Source: Gracilimonas sp965227785
Lineage (GTDB): Bacteria; Bacteroidota; Rhodothermia; Balneolales; Balneolaceae
Assembly: GCF_965227785.1 (NCBI RefSeq)
Contig: NZ_OZ245785.1
Span: 434,001 to 498,000 of the forward strand
Length of the DNA stretch: 64,000 nt
Reading direction: 5' to 3'
Shown here: piece by piece, positions 18,416 through 27,192 of the stretch
Layout: every line of letters starts with the position of its first letter
How positions within the stretch are numbered: the stretch's first letter is position 1
The notes under the pieces: model-generated
Database searches by the model: none
What the model saw: the letters and a program-made list of their open reading frames with translations, nothing else
Told to the model about the DNA's origin: nothing
Made by a program: the position numbers and the translations under genes

Positions 18416-18985
18416 TTATTTAGCTCGTTCTATATATTCTCCGGTTCGGGTATCAACGCGAATTTTTTCGCCTTCGTTGATGAAAAGTGGAACTTGAACC
18501 GTAGCTCCAGATTCCAAAGTGGCGGGTTTACTTCCGCCCTGAGCGGTGTCGCCACGAACACCTGGGTCTGTTTGTTCTACCGTGGCTTCAATATGATCTT
18601 TGGGTTCTACGTACAACACATTTTCTTCATCAGCATTTACGACGACAACACAATTCTGACCGTCGATGAGGAACCCTTTTCGTTCAACCTGGGAAGCGTT
18701 CACTGGAATCTGCTCGTAGGTGTCGGTATGCATCAGGTAATAAAGTTCTCCATCATTATAGAGATACTGATACTCACGGGTTTCAACCCGGACAGCTTCC
18801 GCATTTTCACCTGAACGCCAGGTTTTGTCAATATTTTTATCGTTTACGATTCCTTTGAGCTTCGTGCGGACGAAAGCAGGGCCTTTGCCCGGCTTTACGT
18901 GCTGAAACTCAGTAATGGAGTAGAGTTCTCCGTCCAGATCCAGAACCATACCGTTTCTGAAATCTGATGTTGATACTTTTGACAT
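18416..18985 (-). CDS. efp: Translation elongation factor P
   Basis: A 189-residue three-domain factor that relieves ribosome stalling at polyproline. Domain I carries the tip loop KPGKGPAF with Lys34, the residue that is modified by EpmA in some bacteria. Domains II and III include VEPKDHIEATVEQTDPGVRGD and the C-terminal GEKIRVDTRTGEYIERAK. A Lys at position 34 does not by itself show which modification is used. A GAGGA site lies upstream of the ATG. It is followed by accB and accC. Confidence 0.97.
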   Translation of the reverse strand: MSKVSTSDFRNGMVLDLDGELYSITEFQHVKPGKGPAFVRTKLKGIVNDKNIDKTWRSGENAEAVRVETREYQYLYNDGELYYLMHTDTYEQIPVNASQVERKGFLIDGQNCVVVVNADEENVLYVEPKDHIEATVEQTDPGVRGDTAQGGSKPATLESGATVQVPLFINEGEKIRVDTRTGEYIERAK

Positions 18986-19052
18986 TCTTTAATTTTTCCT
19001 CTGATAAATTTCGCTCAAAAATAGCACCTGCCCACTTGGATAACAAATGAGT

Positions 19053-20399
19053 TTAGATGAAATTCGAGATCAAATTATAGAGAATAGCTGCAGGACAAAT
19101 ATATTTGATAAAAATAGGCCACACTTTAGAAAACAGAGTTTGTTTGATACCGGCAAATCCGTATTCCATTTCGTTTAAAGCCTGATCGGTTTTCCATACA
19201 TATCCCACAAATAAGCAGATTAGGAATCCACCAAGAGGTAAACCGATGGTGCTGAACAGGTAATCGAACCAGCCGATTAAGACAGGGAAGAAGGCAACCG
19301 TTATGGAAACAACCAAAATACCCAAACCAACTGTCCAGGCTGCTCTTTTTCTTTGAACTTCAAATTCATCGATTACATAAGAAACCGGAACTTCTAACAG
19401 CGAAATGGTTGATGTTAATGCAGCAATGCTAAGGAGAAGAAAAAAGGTCACACCTAATATCATTCCTACTGAACCGCCAATGGTATGGAAGAGAGCAGGC
19501 AGGATCTGGAAAACAAGGTCTGTACTGGAGGCCAATGAACCACCGGCATTAATATTGATACCCTGACTTTGAGCAAGGTACATCGCGGGAACAATAAGTA
19601 AACCGGCAAGAAAAGCGATACCAACATCAGCCAAGGTCACATAAGCAGCTGCCTGTGGAATGTTTTCCTTTTTATTCAGGTAGGAACCGTAGGTGATAAG
19701 GGCACCCATTCCCAAAGAGAGGGAGAAGAAAGCCTGCCCCATGGCAGAAAAAATAAGGCCGGCATTAATTTTACTGAAGTCTGGGAGCAGGTAAATGCTA
19801 ACACCCTCAGCACTTCCGGGTTGAAGCAGTACATAAATAATCATTACAATGATAATCCCAATGAGTAGGGGCATCATGGCTTTGGTGGCGCGCTCAATAC
19901 CGTCACTTACACCTGCGGTAATAATCTTAATCGTCCCCAACATAAAGACAGTGGCAATAATCGCATTTTTAAATCCATTATTGGTATCGGTGAGCCAATC
20001 TGCTGCACCCGACCATCCAAAGAAGTAGAATATTTCCTCAAAGGCGAAACCAAAAGCCCATCCGGCGACCACGGTATAGAAGGAGAGGATCATCACTCCA
20101 CAAATTACACCCCATAAACCCACCAAGGGAAAAAATTTACTGGAGCTGATAGCTTTAAATGCACCAACGGGGTTTTTACCAGACTTTCTACCAATCGAAA
20201 TCTCGGCTACCATTACCGGAAACCCAATAGCAAAGGTGCACAGCAGGTATATTAACAGGTAAGCGGCGCCGCCTTCAGTAGCAACTTTTGTGGGGAAAGC
20301 CCAAATGTTACCGAGTCCTACCGCTGAACCGGCAGCTGCGAGTATAAAGCCAAGTTTTGAATTCCATGAACCGCGGTCGGTTGTGGTTGTTCCAGCCAA
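19053..20399 (-). CDS. Sodium-dependent neurotransmitter:sodium symporter (NSS/SNF) family transporter
   Basis: A 448-residue inner-membrane transporter with about eleven membrane helices. The NSS signature lies in the first helix: AAAGSAVGLGNIWAFPTKV near residues 21-39, with unwound glycine positions for substrate and sodium. GQAFFSLSLGMGALITYGSY near 225 forms the sixth helix region. Bacterial relatives carry amino acids such as leucine, tyrosine or tryptophan; the substrate cannot be read from sequence. The start is TTG at 20399, with AGGAGG seven bases upstream and no better ATG nearby. It is transcribed after pulA and before efp. Confidence 0.92.
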   Translation of the reverse strand: MAGTTTTDRGSWNSKLGFILAAAGSAVGLGNIWAFPTKVATEGGAAYLLIYLLCTFAIGFPVMVAEISIGRKSGKNPVGAFKAISSSKFFPLVGLWGVICGVMILSFYTVVAGWAFGFAFEEIFYFFGWSGAADWLTDTNNGFKNAIIATVFMLGTIKIITAGVSDGIERATKAMMPLLIGIIIVMIIYVLLQPGSAEGVSIYLLPDFSKINAGLIFSAMGQAFFSLSLGMGALITYGSYLNKKENIPQAAAYVTLADVGIAFLAGLLIVPAMYLAQSQGININAGGSLASSTDLVFQILPALFHTIGGSVGMILGVTFFLLLSIAALTSTISLLEVPVSYVIDEFEVQRKRAAWTVGLGILVVSITVAFFPVLIGWFDYLFSTIGLPLGGFLICLFVGYVWKTDQALNEMEYGFAGIKQTLFSKVWPIFIKYICPAAILYNLISNFI

Positions 20400-20449
20400 G
20401 TGTGTTCCTCCTAAGGATTATTAAAATGAGGGGGTAAAATATTTTAAGC

Positions 20450-22474
20450 TTAGCTCACACGCAACTTTCTTAATACAACTCCGGAAGTTGCCGGTACCAT
20501 CATTGATTCTTCAACGCTTTGAATGGTTGAAGCACCCGACTTTTCGGGATTTACAACGATTTCCCAGTATCCTTCAGGCAGCACTATTTCGTGAGCATGA
20601 TCTTTACTTGCGTTCAATGATACAAAGTAATCATACATATCACCTGAACTTTTTCCGTCAATAGAAAAGGTGATATGGAGTGGATCGTTATATACTTTGA
20701 AATTGATTTCATCAGGGGCTGATTTTCTGAGAGCTGGTGCGTCTAATCGCAACTCTATCAATCCTTTATAGTAATCAAATAAATCTTTATTGATGCTTAT
20801 TTCATTAAAATTCAGCCAATTCGTTTCATCGTCTTTATTGTAACTATCGTGATCCAACATTCCATTTCTTGGATCAAGCCCCTTAGAATCCTGAATCATT
20901 TTTGAGCGCGCCCATTCTTGTCCGGCATGGATCATAGTTATCCCTTGAGAGACAAATAAAGACAAGGCCGCCAGCTTCGCTATTTGTAATTCTTTCTCTG
21001 AAAGGGAGGTGAGCTTTCTTTTATCTTCAAAAACGATGTCGGCCTTTGAACGATCCAAAGCAATTCGGATGTAATCTCCCAATGTGTACCCATCATGACT
21101 TTCGAGGTAATTTACCGAATGACCGGAGTGATTGAACAAGCCGTGTTCTCCGGATTCCAATGTACCTCGGAATAGATTCTCAATACCAAATCGGGATAGC
21201 TGAGGATCGGTTTCACCAAAAATGAAGCCTTTATTTTCTTTGGGATGATATCCTTTGAGTCCATTACGTATCTTATCGTTCCAACACGCCCAACCATGAT
21301 CCGAAAAATCTGCGGGCTTGTAACTACCGCCCCAGGGTTCAGCGATTAGTATTACATCTGGATTAATTTTCTGGGCTTCTTCTTTGATAAGGTCAATGGT
21401 TTCCCAATCAATAATTCCGGCTAAATCAAACCGAAAACCATCGATGTGATATTCTGTCATCCAGTGTTTAACAGACTCGACGATGATTTCCTGGGCATAT
21501 TGTTTGGTGGTGTCAATATCATTACCAGTCCAGCTATCATTAAGGTGATTGCCTTTTTCATCCAATCGGAAATAGTGATCCTTTGCGGTGTATTTCAAAG
21601 GATTAAGGTCATAATGTGAAGCATGATTGTACACCACATCCATAATGACGGATATATCCTCCTTATGAAGCGCCTTTACCAAAGATTTTAACTCATACTC
21701 AGCTTTTTGACTTTTACCGATCACGCTTCCGGGCTCGAGTGTTGCATCAGAACCATACATGGTTTCCGGAGCAAAGAAGAAGGAGGTCATGTATCCCCAA
21801 TAATTTCTGGCATAGGGATTCCAGGTGTTCTTTATTCCTTCGCCGGTTTCTTCATTGAACGGAGGCTCGAAATATCCAAATTTTTGAAGGGGGAGGAATT
21901 CCACCGCATTTACGCCAAGCTTTTTCAGGTGACTGATTCCACCAACTTCAGCCTCACGAAAATCGTTATAGATTCCTTGCACAAAGGTTTTCGCTGAAGA
22001 ATGAGCCACCATGTCTTTAATATGGGTTTCATAAATAACCAAATCCCGGGGATCTTGAGGCGTTACAAAACTATCACCTTCCCAATCAAATGGAGTTTGC
22101 CTGGTGATTTTTGTTTTGGGAAATTGCAGGTGATGGTTTTTAGAGGTTACGTGCCTGCTTCTGGGATCAGCGATAGGGTGTTCGGTAAGCTCAAAAAAAG
22201 GGTCGTCTTCAGGACCTTCTATTTTGTAAGCGTACCACTTTCCGTAAAAAGTATCCTGAATTAAAGTCTGCCAAATTCCCTCGCCATTCTTTTCTAAAGG
22301 AAATTGGAGCCCTGACTCACGCTCGTACTCATCATAAATAATCAGAGTAATTGAATTTGCTTTAGGAGCATACAGCCGAAAAATACTTTGATTCCCTCGC
22401 GTAGTATAACCTAAAGGAAATGCTTCGAGCCCTTTGATGGTGCAATTTTCTATGTCTTCAGCAGAAGTACTCAA
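20450..22474 (-). CDS. pulA: Type I pullulanase / glycogen-debranching family GH13 enzyme
   Basis: A 674-residue cytosolic glycoside hydrolase with no signal peptide. An N-terminal CBM48-like domain (FRLYAPKANSITLIIYDEYE) precedes the GH13 barrel. Conserved regions are DVVYNHASHYD (region I), GFRFDLAGI with the nucleophile Asp near 350 (II), LIAEPWGG with the acid/base Glu near 378 (III) and YLESHDGYT with the third Asp near 455 (IV). YLESHDG and the YNWGYDP-like area are typical of type I pullulanases that cut alpha-1,6 branches. The GWACWND segment near 395 also fits. It lies between metG and the NSS transporter and probably acts in glycogen breakdown. Confidence 0.9.
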   Translation of the reverse strand: MSTSAEDIENCTIKGLEAFPLGYTTRGNQSIFRLYAPKANSITLIIYDEYERESGLQFPLEKNGEGIWQTLIQDTFYGKWYAYKIEGPEDDPFFELTEHPIADPRSRHVTSKNHHLQFPKTKITRQTPFDWEGDSFVTPQDPRDLVIYETHIKDMVAHSSAKTFVQGIYNDFREAEVGGISHLKKLGVNAVEFLPLQKFGYFEPPFNEETGEGIKNTWNPYARNYWGYMTSFFFAPETMYGSDATLEPGSVIGKSQKAEYELKSLVKALHKEDISVIMDVVYNHASHYDLNPLKYTAKDHYFRLDEKGNHLNDSWTGNDIDTTKQYAQEIIVESVKHWMTEYHIDGFRFDLAGIIDWETIDLIKEEAQKINPDVILIAEPWGGSYKPADFSDHGWACWNDKIRNGLKGYHPKENKGFIFGETDPQLSRFGIENLFRGTLESGEHGLFNHSGHSVNYLESHDGYTLGDYIRIALDRSKADIVFEDKRKLTSLSEKELQIAKLAALSLFVSQGITMIHAGQEWARSKMIQDSKGLDPRNGMLDHDSYNKDDETNWLNFNEISINKDLFDYYKGLIELRLDAPALRKSAPDEINFKVYNDPLHITFSIDGKSSGDMYDYFVSLNASKDHAHEIVLPEGYWEIVVNPEKSGASTIQSVEESMMVPATSGVVLRKLRVS

Positions 22475-22541
22475 TCTCTTATTTTTAGAATGAAGTCAGT
22501 CTTCAGAAAACTGGATTAAAAATCTGTTTTTTGAATCCTTT

Positions 22542-24581
22542 TTAAGTGATCGTACTGCCGGGTTCGGCTTCGGTCTCAACAAACTTCAAATTCCCTTCGG
22601 AGTCCTCTGCCATTAATATCATACCCTGACTTTCTACCCCCATCAGCTTCTTTGGGGCAAGGTTGGCCACTACACTTACTTTCTGCCCGGGCAAGTCTTC
22701 TGCATTAAAATGCTTGGCGATTCCGGACACAATCTGTCGCTTCTCGAGCCCGATATCGACAGTGAACTTAATCAGCTTATCGGATTTTTCGATTTTTTCC
22801 GCCGTCAGAATTTTCCCGGCTCGCAGATCCAGCTTCATAAAGTCACCGAATTCGATGTTATCCTTTAGTTCAGGTACATCCGGCTTAGGATCGGCGGCTG
22901 CGGCTTTATCGTGTAGTTTTTGGATTTGTTCTTCGATGAGTTCGTCCTCAATTTTATCAAATAGAATTTCACCCTGAGTAACAGGAGTATTTTTTTCGAG
23001 CATATTCGGGGTGATGTCATCCCAGTTGAAATCATCACTCAACCCAAACTGTGCTCTCAGTTGTTTCATTTTCTCAGGCAGAATTGGATCAAACAAGCAG
23101 GAGAGAGCCGCACTGATCTGCAAACTCACATATAAGGTATTGCCACATTTAACGGGATCATCTTTGCGCGTTTTCCACGGTTCGGTTTCCGTGAAATAAC
23201 GATTACCAATCCGCGCCAAGTTCATTGTTTCGTTAATGGCTTCCTTAAACCGGAAGTTCTCATACGCCTGTGTGATCTTCTCCTTTTGCTCGCTGATAGC
23301 CTCTAACGTTTCATTATCTAAATCAGAAGGCTCAATGAGTTCAGGAACTTTCCCTTCTGCATAATTCGCGGTAAAAGAGAGGGAGCGGTTGGTGAAGTTA
23401 CCCAGCACATCCGCCAGTTCGGTATTTACTCGGGTCTGGAAATCTTTCCATGAAAAGTCAGAGTCCTTTGATTCGGGTAGGGTAGTACCCAGAGCATACC
23501 GAAGCAGGTCTGGGTTAAACTCCTCCACATCCAGGTATTCGTGCAGCCAAACAGCCCAGCCTCTGGAAGTGGATAATTTCTTGCCTTCAAGATTTAAAAA
23601 CTCATTCGCCGGCACATTCTTGGGTAGTACATAACCTCCATGCTCCATGAGTACCACAGGAAACATGATGCAGTGAAATACTATGTTATCTTTTCCGATA
23701 AAGTGATAGAGTTCGGTATCCTCATCCTGCCAGAAGTCTTTCCAGAGCTCGGGTTTTCCTTGTTCCTGTGCCCATTCTTTGGTGGCCGATACGTATCCGA
23801 TGGGAGCATCAAACCATACGTATAATACTTTTCCTTTGGCTTCATCAAGCGGAACGGGTACACCCCAGCTTAAATCACGGGTGGCGGCACGGTCAGCAAG
23901 ACCGTCATTCAGCCAGCTTTTAACCTGTCCCATTACATTGGGTTTCCAGTTTTCACGGCTATCAACCCATTTCTCGAGTTTAGGCTGAACATCACCCAGC
24001 GGCATATACCAATGTTCGGTTTTCTTGAGTTCGGGCTTCTCACCGGTTAATGCACTCACGGGGTTTTTAAGCTCTGTAGGAGAAAGGGAAGTCCCGCAAT
24101 TCTCACACTGATCTCCGTACGCTTCCTCGAATCCGCAGTTGGGGCAGGTTCCTTTTACATAACGATCGGGGAGAAACATGTCCGCTTTGGGGTCATAAAG
24201 CTGCTCTTCGGTTTTCTTTTTGAAGAAACCCTTTTCATGCAAAGTAGTAAAGAACTCTTGCGAAGTCTCATGATGTACTTTGGAACTGGTTCTGCCATAA
24301 TAGTCGAAGGTAATCCCAAAGTCTTCAAATACCTTTTTGTTCATCTCATGATAGCGATCAACAATATCCTGAGGGGAAACCCCTTCTTTTTCGGCCGCAA
24401 TGGTTATGGGTACACCATGTTCATCCGAACCGCAAATAAAAGCTACATCGGCATCGGTTCTTCGTTTGTAGCGACAGTAAAAGTCGGGGGTGAGGTAAGC
24501 TCCGGCAAGGTGACCGAGGTGAATAGGTCCGTTGGCGTAAGGCAGCGCCGAAGTAACAAGAATTCTTTTTTTATTGGGCAT
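22542..24581 (-). CDS. metG: Methionyl-tRNA synthetase with C-terminal tRNA-binding domain
   Basis: A 679-residue class I synthetase. The HIGH motif is the HLGH of GPIHLGHLAGAY near residues 18-29, and a zinc knuckle with two Cys pairs (CPNCGFEEAYGDQCENCG) lies near 145-162. The KMSKS motif appears as KLSTSRGW, a form usual in this group of MetRS. The last 110 residues are an EMAP-II/Trbp111-like OB fold (FGDFMKLDLRAGKI, VEKRQIVSGIA-like block), which dimerises the enzyme and binds tRNA. It is first in the minus-strand series metG-pulA-NSS-efp-accB-accC-gcvH and lies next to a palindromic repeat element. Confidence 0.97.
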   Translation of the reverse strand: MPNKKRILVTSALPYANGPIHLGHLAGAYLTPDFYCRYKRRTDADVAFICGSDEHGVPITIAAEKEGVSPQDIVDRYHEMNKKVFEDFGITFDYYGRTSSKVHHETSQEFFTTLHEKGFFKKKTEEQLYDPKADMFLPDRYVKGTCPNCGFEEAYGDQCENCGTSLSPTELKNPVSALTGEKPELKKTEHWYMPLGDVQPKLEKWVDSRENWKPNVMGQVKSWLNDGLADRAATRDLSWGVPVPLDEAKGKVLYVWFDAPIGYVSATKEWAQEQGKPELWKDFWQDEDTELYHFIGKDNIVFHCIMFPVVLMEHGGYVLPKNVPANEFLNLEGKKLSTSRGWAVWLHEYLDVEEFNPDLLRYALGTTLPESKDSDFSWKDFQTRVNTELADVLGNFTNRSLSFTANYAEGKVPELIEPSDLDNETLEAISEQKEKITQAYENFRFKEAINETMNLARIGNRYFTETEPWKTRKDDPVKCGNTLYVSLQISAALSCLFDPILPEKMKQLRAQFGLSDDFNWDDITPNMLEKNTPVTQGEILFDKIEDELIEEQIQKLHDKAAAADPKPDVPELKDNIEFGDFMKLDLRAGKILTAEKIEKSDKLIKFTVDIGLEKRQIVSGIAKHFNAEDLPGQKVSVVANLAPKKLMGVESQGMILMAEDSEGNLKFVETEAEPGSTIT

Positions 24582-24657
24582 GAATGAGTTTTATCCGTCT
24601 TTTTTCCGAAGATAAGAAATGGTGGCTTTAATGTTTAAGGGGATTGAAAAAATAACC

Positions 24658-24910
24658 TGTCATTGCGAGGAGTCTAAAATCACGAGTGCAGATTGAGATG
24701 TTTAACGACGAGGCAATCTCCATGAATCGGCCTCTCAAGCTAGTCTCGTTACGGTGGTCCGCTCCGTAACGCCCTCCCGGAAGCTCCAGCCTCCGGTAAA
24801 AAAGGAAGTGGCACAAAATCTCTTAAATAATATCCCAAATAGTTAAAGGAGATCGCCACGTCGTAAGATAGTCAGGGGTCTGCTCAGCATACAAACTCCT
24901 CGCGATGACA
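24658..24910. repeat. MITE-like palindromic element, about 253 bases, between metG and tmk
   Basis: The ends TGTCATTGCGAGGAGT (24658-24673) and ACTCCTCGCGATGACA (24895-24910) are inverted copies matching at 15 of 16 positions. An inner pair, CGACGAGGCAATCTCC (24706-24721) and GGAGATCGCCACGTCG (24848-24863), matches at 14 of 16. The centre holds a hairpin with GTTACGG and CCGTAAC arms (24748-24770) and another CCGGAAGCT/AGCCTCCGG stem. There is no transposase. The end motif, TGTCATTGCGAGG...GGCAATCTC, is of the kind found scattered in many bacterial genomes. It fills the whole divergent gap and probably carries or flanks the promoters of metG and tmk. Confidence 0.8.
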
Positions 24911-24947
24911 TATTTTTCTACTCCTGAATTCTCCTTAACTTTAGCCC

Positions 24948-25550
24948 ATGCTAATTACATTTGAAGGAATAGACGGAAGCGGGAAATCTACACAGATTTC
25001 TCTTTTAAAAGAACGACTCATCAAGTTGGGACATGAAGTTGAAGTATTCCGGGAGCCGGGTGGTACCGATGTGTCTGAAATGATTCGCGGGATGCTGCTC
25101 AACCCAGAACTGGATATTGATCCTGTAACGGAGCTTCTGCTGTTCTCATCGGCACGATCCCAATTAGTTGCGGAGAAAGTTCGCCCATTGCTTGAACAAG
25201 ACGTAATCGTCATTTTGGATCGTTTCTATGATTCTACAACGGCTTACCAGGGTTTTGGGCGCAAGAGTATGTCCATCGAGCAGATTAACCAGATCAATGC
25301 GGCTGCAACTCATAACCTTGTTCCGGATTATACATTCTATTTGCGACTCAGCCTGGAAGAGGCAGCCGAACGTACCAAAAACTTTGAAAAAGACAGGATG
25401 GAACTCTCAGGTGATTCATTTTTTAAGCGGGTTTTTGATGGATTTGAACATCTGGCTAAAACAGAACCCCGTTTTAAAACCATTGACGCTGGGCAGGATA
25501 AAGATTCCATACACGAAAATATTTTTTCTGAGCTGGAATCTTCTCTTTGA
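24948..25550 (+). CDS. tmk: Thymidylate kinase
   Basis: A 200-residue P-loop kinase phosphorylating dTMP to dTDP. The Walker A is FEGIDGSGKST near residues 5-15. FREPGGT near 37-43 is the DR[EP]-type TMP-binding motif, LDRFYDSTTAYQG near 93-105 is the thymidylate kinase signature, and the lid region is DRMELSGDSFFKRV. The length is typical. The ATG lies 38 bases after the palindromic element, so its promoter probably lies inside or against the repeat. No gene follows for 231 bases. Confidence 0.96.
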   Translation: MLITFEGIDGSGKSTQISLLKERLIKLGHEVEVFREPGGTDVSEMIRGMLLNPELDIDPVTELLLFSSARSQLVAEKVRPLLEQDVIVILDRFYDSTTAYQGFGRKSMSIEQINQINAAATHNLVPDYTFYLRLSLEEAAERTKNFEKDRMELSGDSFFKRVFDGFEHLAKTEPRFKTIDAGQDKDSIHENIFSELESSL

Positions 25551-25781
25551 TTACAGTCCTGATAAATTTTAAATGGGGAAATTGGTGTAACATCAGGGAG
25601 GGAAGTGCATCTTTTTTAAAAAACTTTATGGTTATCCGATTATTTATCTGTGATGAACATTGAGGCTTAATCTTTTTATCCGTAAATTTAAAGCAATCTG
25701 GATGAGTCCTGCCTGTTTCCATGACAACCAGTTCATCAAAAGAATACAATTCTAACGATCATAACTACCAAGTAATAAATT

Positions 25782-26258
25782 ATGGCGCACGAAAGAATCG
25801 AAATTGATCTACCTCTTGCCAAAGTATACGAGCTCCTTTCTAACCCAGTTGAATTTCCTAAGTTCCTGGAACGCATAGATAAAGTAGAAAGAATTAACTC
25901 CCAGACTTTTGAGTACAAGACTGACATTGGAGGAGAAGAGTATCAGTGGACAACTAATCTTATCGATAATCTTCGTAATACTCGCTTTGCCTGGATTACT
26001 ATTAATGGTAATCTGAATCAAACCGGAACTATTCGATTTACTCCGCTTGATAATGGCGAACGCACACGCGTTGAGTTTTCTCTGGACTACCGAACATTTT
26101 TCGGTGATCCTGAAGAAGAATTGGCTTCTTTCATTGAAGATTCACCTGCTCAGCTCAAAAAAGACCTGGAGAAATTCAAGGAATTAGCTGAAGGCGGAAC
26201 CTTCAAAGAAACTCCAATCGAGCCAACTGAAGAGACCGAAGAAGAAGTTACCGCATAA
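25782..26258 (+). CDS. SRPBCC (START-like) family protein
   Basis: A 158-residue soluble protein with the helix-grip pattern of polyketide-cyclase/START-like proteins: ERIEIDLPLAKVYELLSNPVEFPKFL at the start, then FEYKTDIGGEEYQW, TRFAWITINGN and FTPLDNGERTRVEFSLDY strands, and a long C-terminal helix with ...LKKDLEKFKELAE near 124-136. The last 20 residues are acidic and probably disordered. Members bind hydrophobic ligands in a cavity; no ligand is known here. It is monocistronic, with a strong terminator 35 bases after the stop. Confidence 0.82.
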   Translation: MAHERIEIDLPLAKVYELLSNPVEFPKFLERIDKVERINSQTFEYKTDIGGEEYQWTTNLIDNLRNTRFAWITINGNLNQTGTIRFTPLDNGERTRVEFSLDYRTFFGDPEEELASFIEDSPAQLKKDLEKFKELAEGGTFKETPIEPTEETEEEVTA

Positions 26259-26292
26259 GGTATTTCAATCTTTATATTATTTACATTACTTG

Positions 26293-26322
26293 ATGCGCAT
26301 CACACCGATGCGCATTTTTTTT
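26293..26322 (+). terminator. Rho-independent terminator after the SRPBCC gene
   Basis: ATGCGCATC and GATGCGCAT form a perfect 9-base stem around ACACC, followed by a run of eight T. It isolates the SRPBCC gene from the aroE operon, which begins 19 bases further on. Confidence 0.92.
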
Positions 26323-26340
26323 GTCATTATTTAAATACGT

Positions 26341-27192
26341 ATGGATTTCAGCGAATTTTTAAAATCAGAATCGAGCCGTCACCCACATTATTTATTAATT
26401 GGCAGTCCCATTAGCCACAGTGTTTCTCCATTAATGCATAACACGGCTTTGGATCATCATGGATTGAAGGCTGAATATCATGCTGTAGCCGTCAGAAACA
26501 GTGAGATTTCAACTCTGATTGCACACTTTAACCGCATAGAGTTTCTTGGGGCCAACATTACCATTCCTTACAAGGAAACGTTATTTGATGCTATGGATAC
26601 ATTGGGCATGGAGGCCGCACAAATTGGGGCCATCAACACCATAGTTAAACGTGATGGAAAAATTATTGGTGAGAATACCGATGCATACGGCTTCAGGGTT
26701 CCTATCGAAGAATATGAAGATGAACTTGCCGGTGAACGAGCGATAATATTCGGAACCGGGGGAGCAACCAAAGCTATTTGTTATACGTTGCGTGAACTTG
26801 GGGTGGAAGAGATTGTGATGGTTTCCAGACGGCCGGGGCAATATGATCAGCCTTCAGATATCATCATGTGCAATTATGAAAACTGGAATGCTTATGCGGA
26901 AGAAGCAGCTATCATAATCAATGCCACTCCATTGGGTATGGTGCCAAACACGGATGCTTCCCCAGTACAGGACCATGAAGTAGAAGTCCTGTCAGGAAAA
27001 ATCTGCTATGATGCTGTTTATAATCCTCGCGAAACCACATTTTTGAAACAAGCTAAGGAAGTAGATGGCATTCCTATTGAAGGGCTGGATATGTTGATTT
27101 ACCAAGGGGCAAAAGCTTTTAAACTTTGGACCGGGCAGGAATTTCCAACCGGACTCATAAAAATGAAACTGGATGATGTCTTCCCGCATTAA
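26341..27192 (+). CDS. aroE: Shikimate dehydrogenase
   Basis: A 283-residue enzyme reducing 3-dehydroshikimate with NADPH in aromatic amino-acid synthesis. The shikimate site is GSPISHSVSPLMHN near residues 21-34, the catalytic Lys lies in NITIPYKE near 77, the nucleotide loop is FGTGGATKAI near 139, and the C-terminal GLDMLIYQGAKAFKLWTG is characteristic. The family's usual length is 270-290. It starts 19 bases after the terminator of the previous gene and overlaps the next gene by 20 bases. It is the first gene of a seven-gene forward operon; a direct metabolic link to the trp operon (chorismate supply) is real, but the two are 17 kb apart. Confidence 0.96.
   Translation: MDFSEFLKSESSRHPHYLLIGSPISHSVSPLMHNTALDHHGLKAEYHAVAVRNSEISTLIAHFNRIEFLGANITIPYKETLFDAMDTLGMEAAQIGAINTIVKRDGKIIGENTDAYGFRVPIEEYEDELAGERAIIFGTGGATKAICYTLRELGVEEIVMVSRRPGQYDQPSDIIMCNYENWNAYAEEAAIIINATPLGMVPNTDASPVQDHEVEVLSGKICYDAVYNPRETTFLKQAKEVDGIPIEGLDMLIYQGAKAFKLWTGQEFPTGLIKMKLDDVFPH

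Noticed and set aside
23560..23600. KLSTS instead of KMSKS in MetRS
   Set aside because: This form is common in MetRS of Bacteroidota and some other groups, so it is not a defect.
24628..24816. Minus-strand frame of 62 codons upstream of metG
   Set aside because: It lies largely inside the palindromic repeat element and is explained by it.
25551..25781. 231-base gap between tmk and the SRPBCC gene
   Set aside because: Checked for a small RNA, a leader peptide or a terminator. Only weak AT-rich stems such as CTTTTTTAAAAAAC are present, and nothing is supportable.
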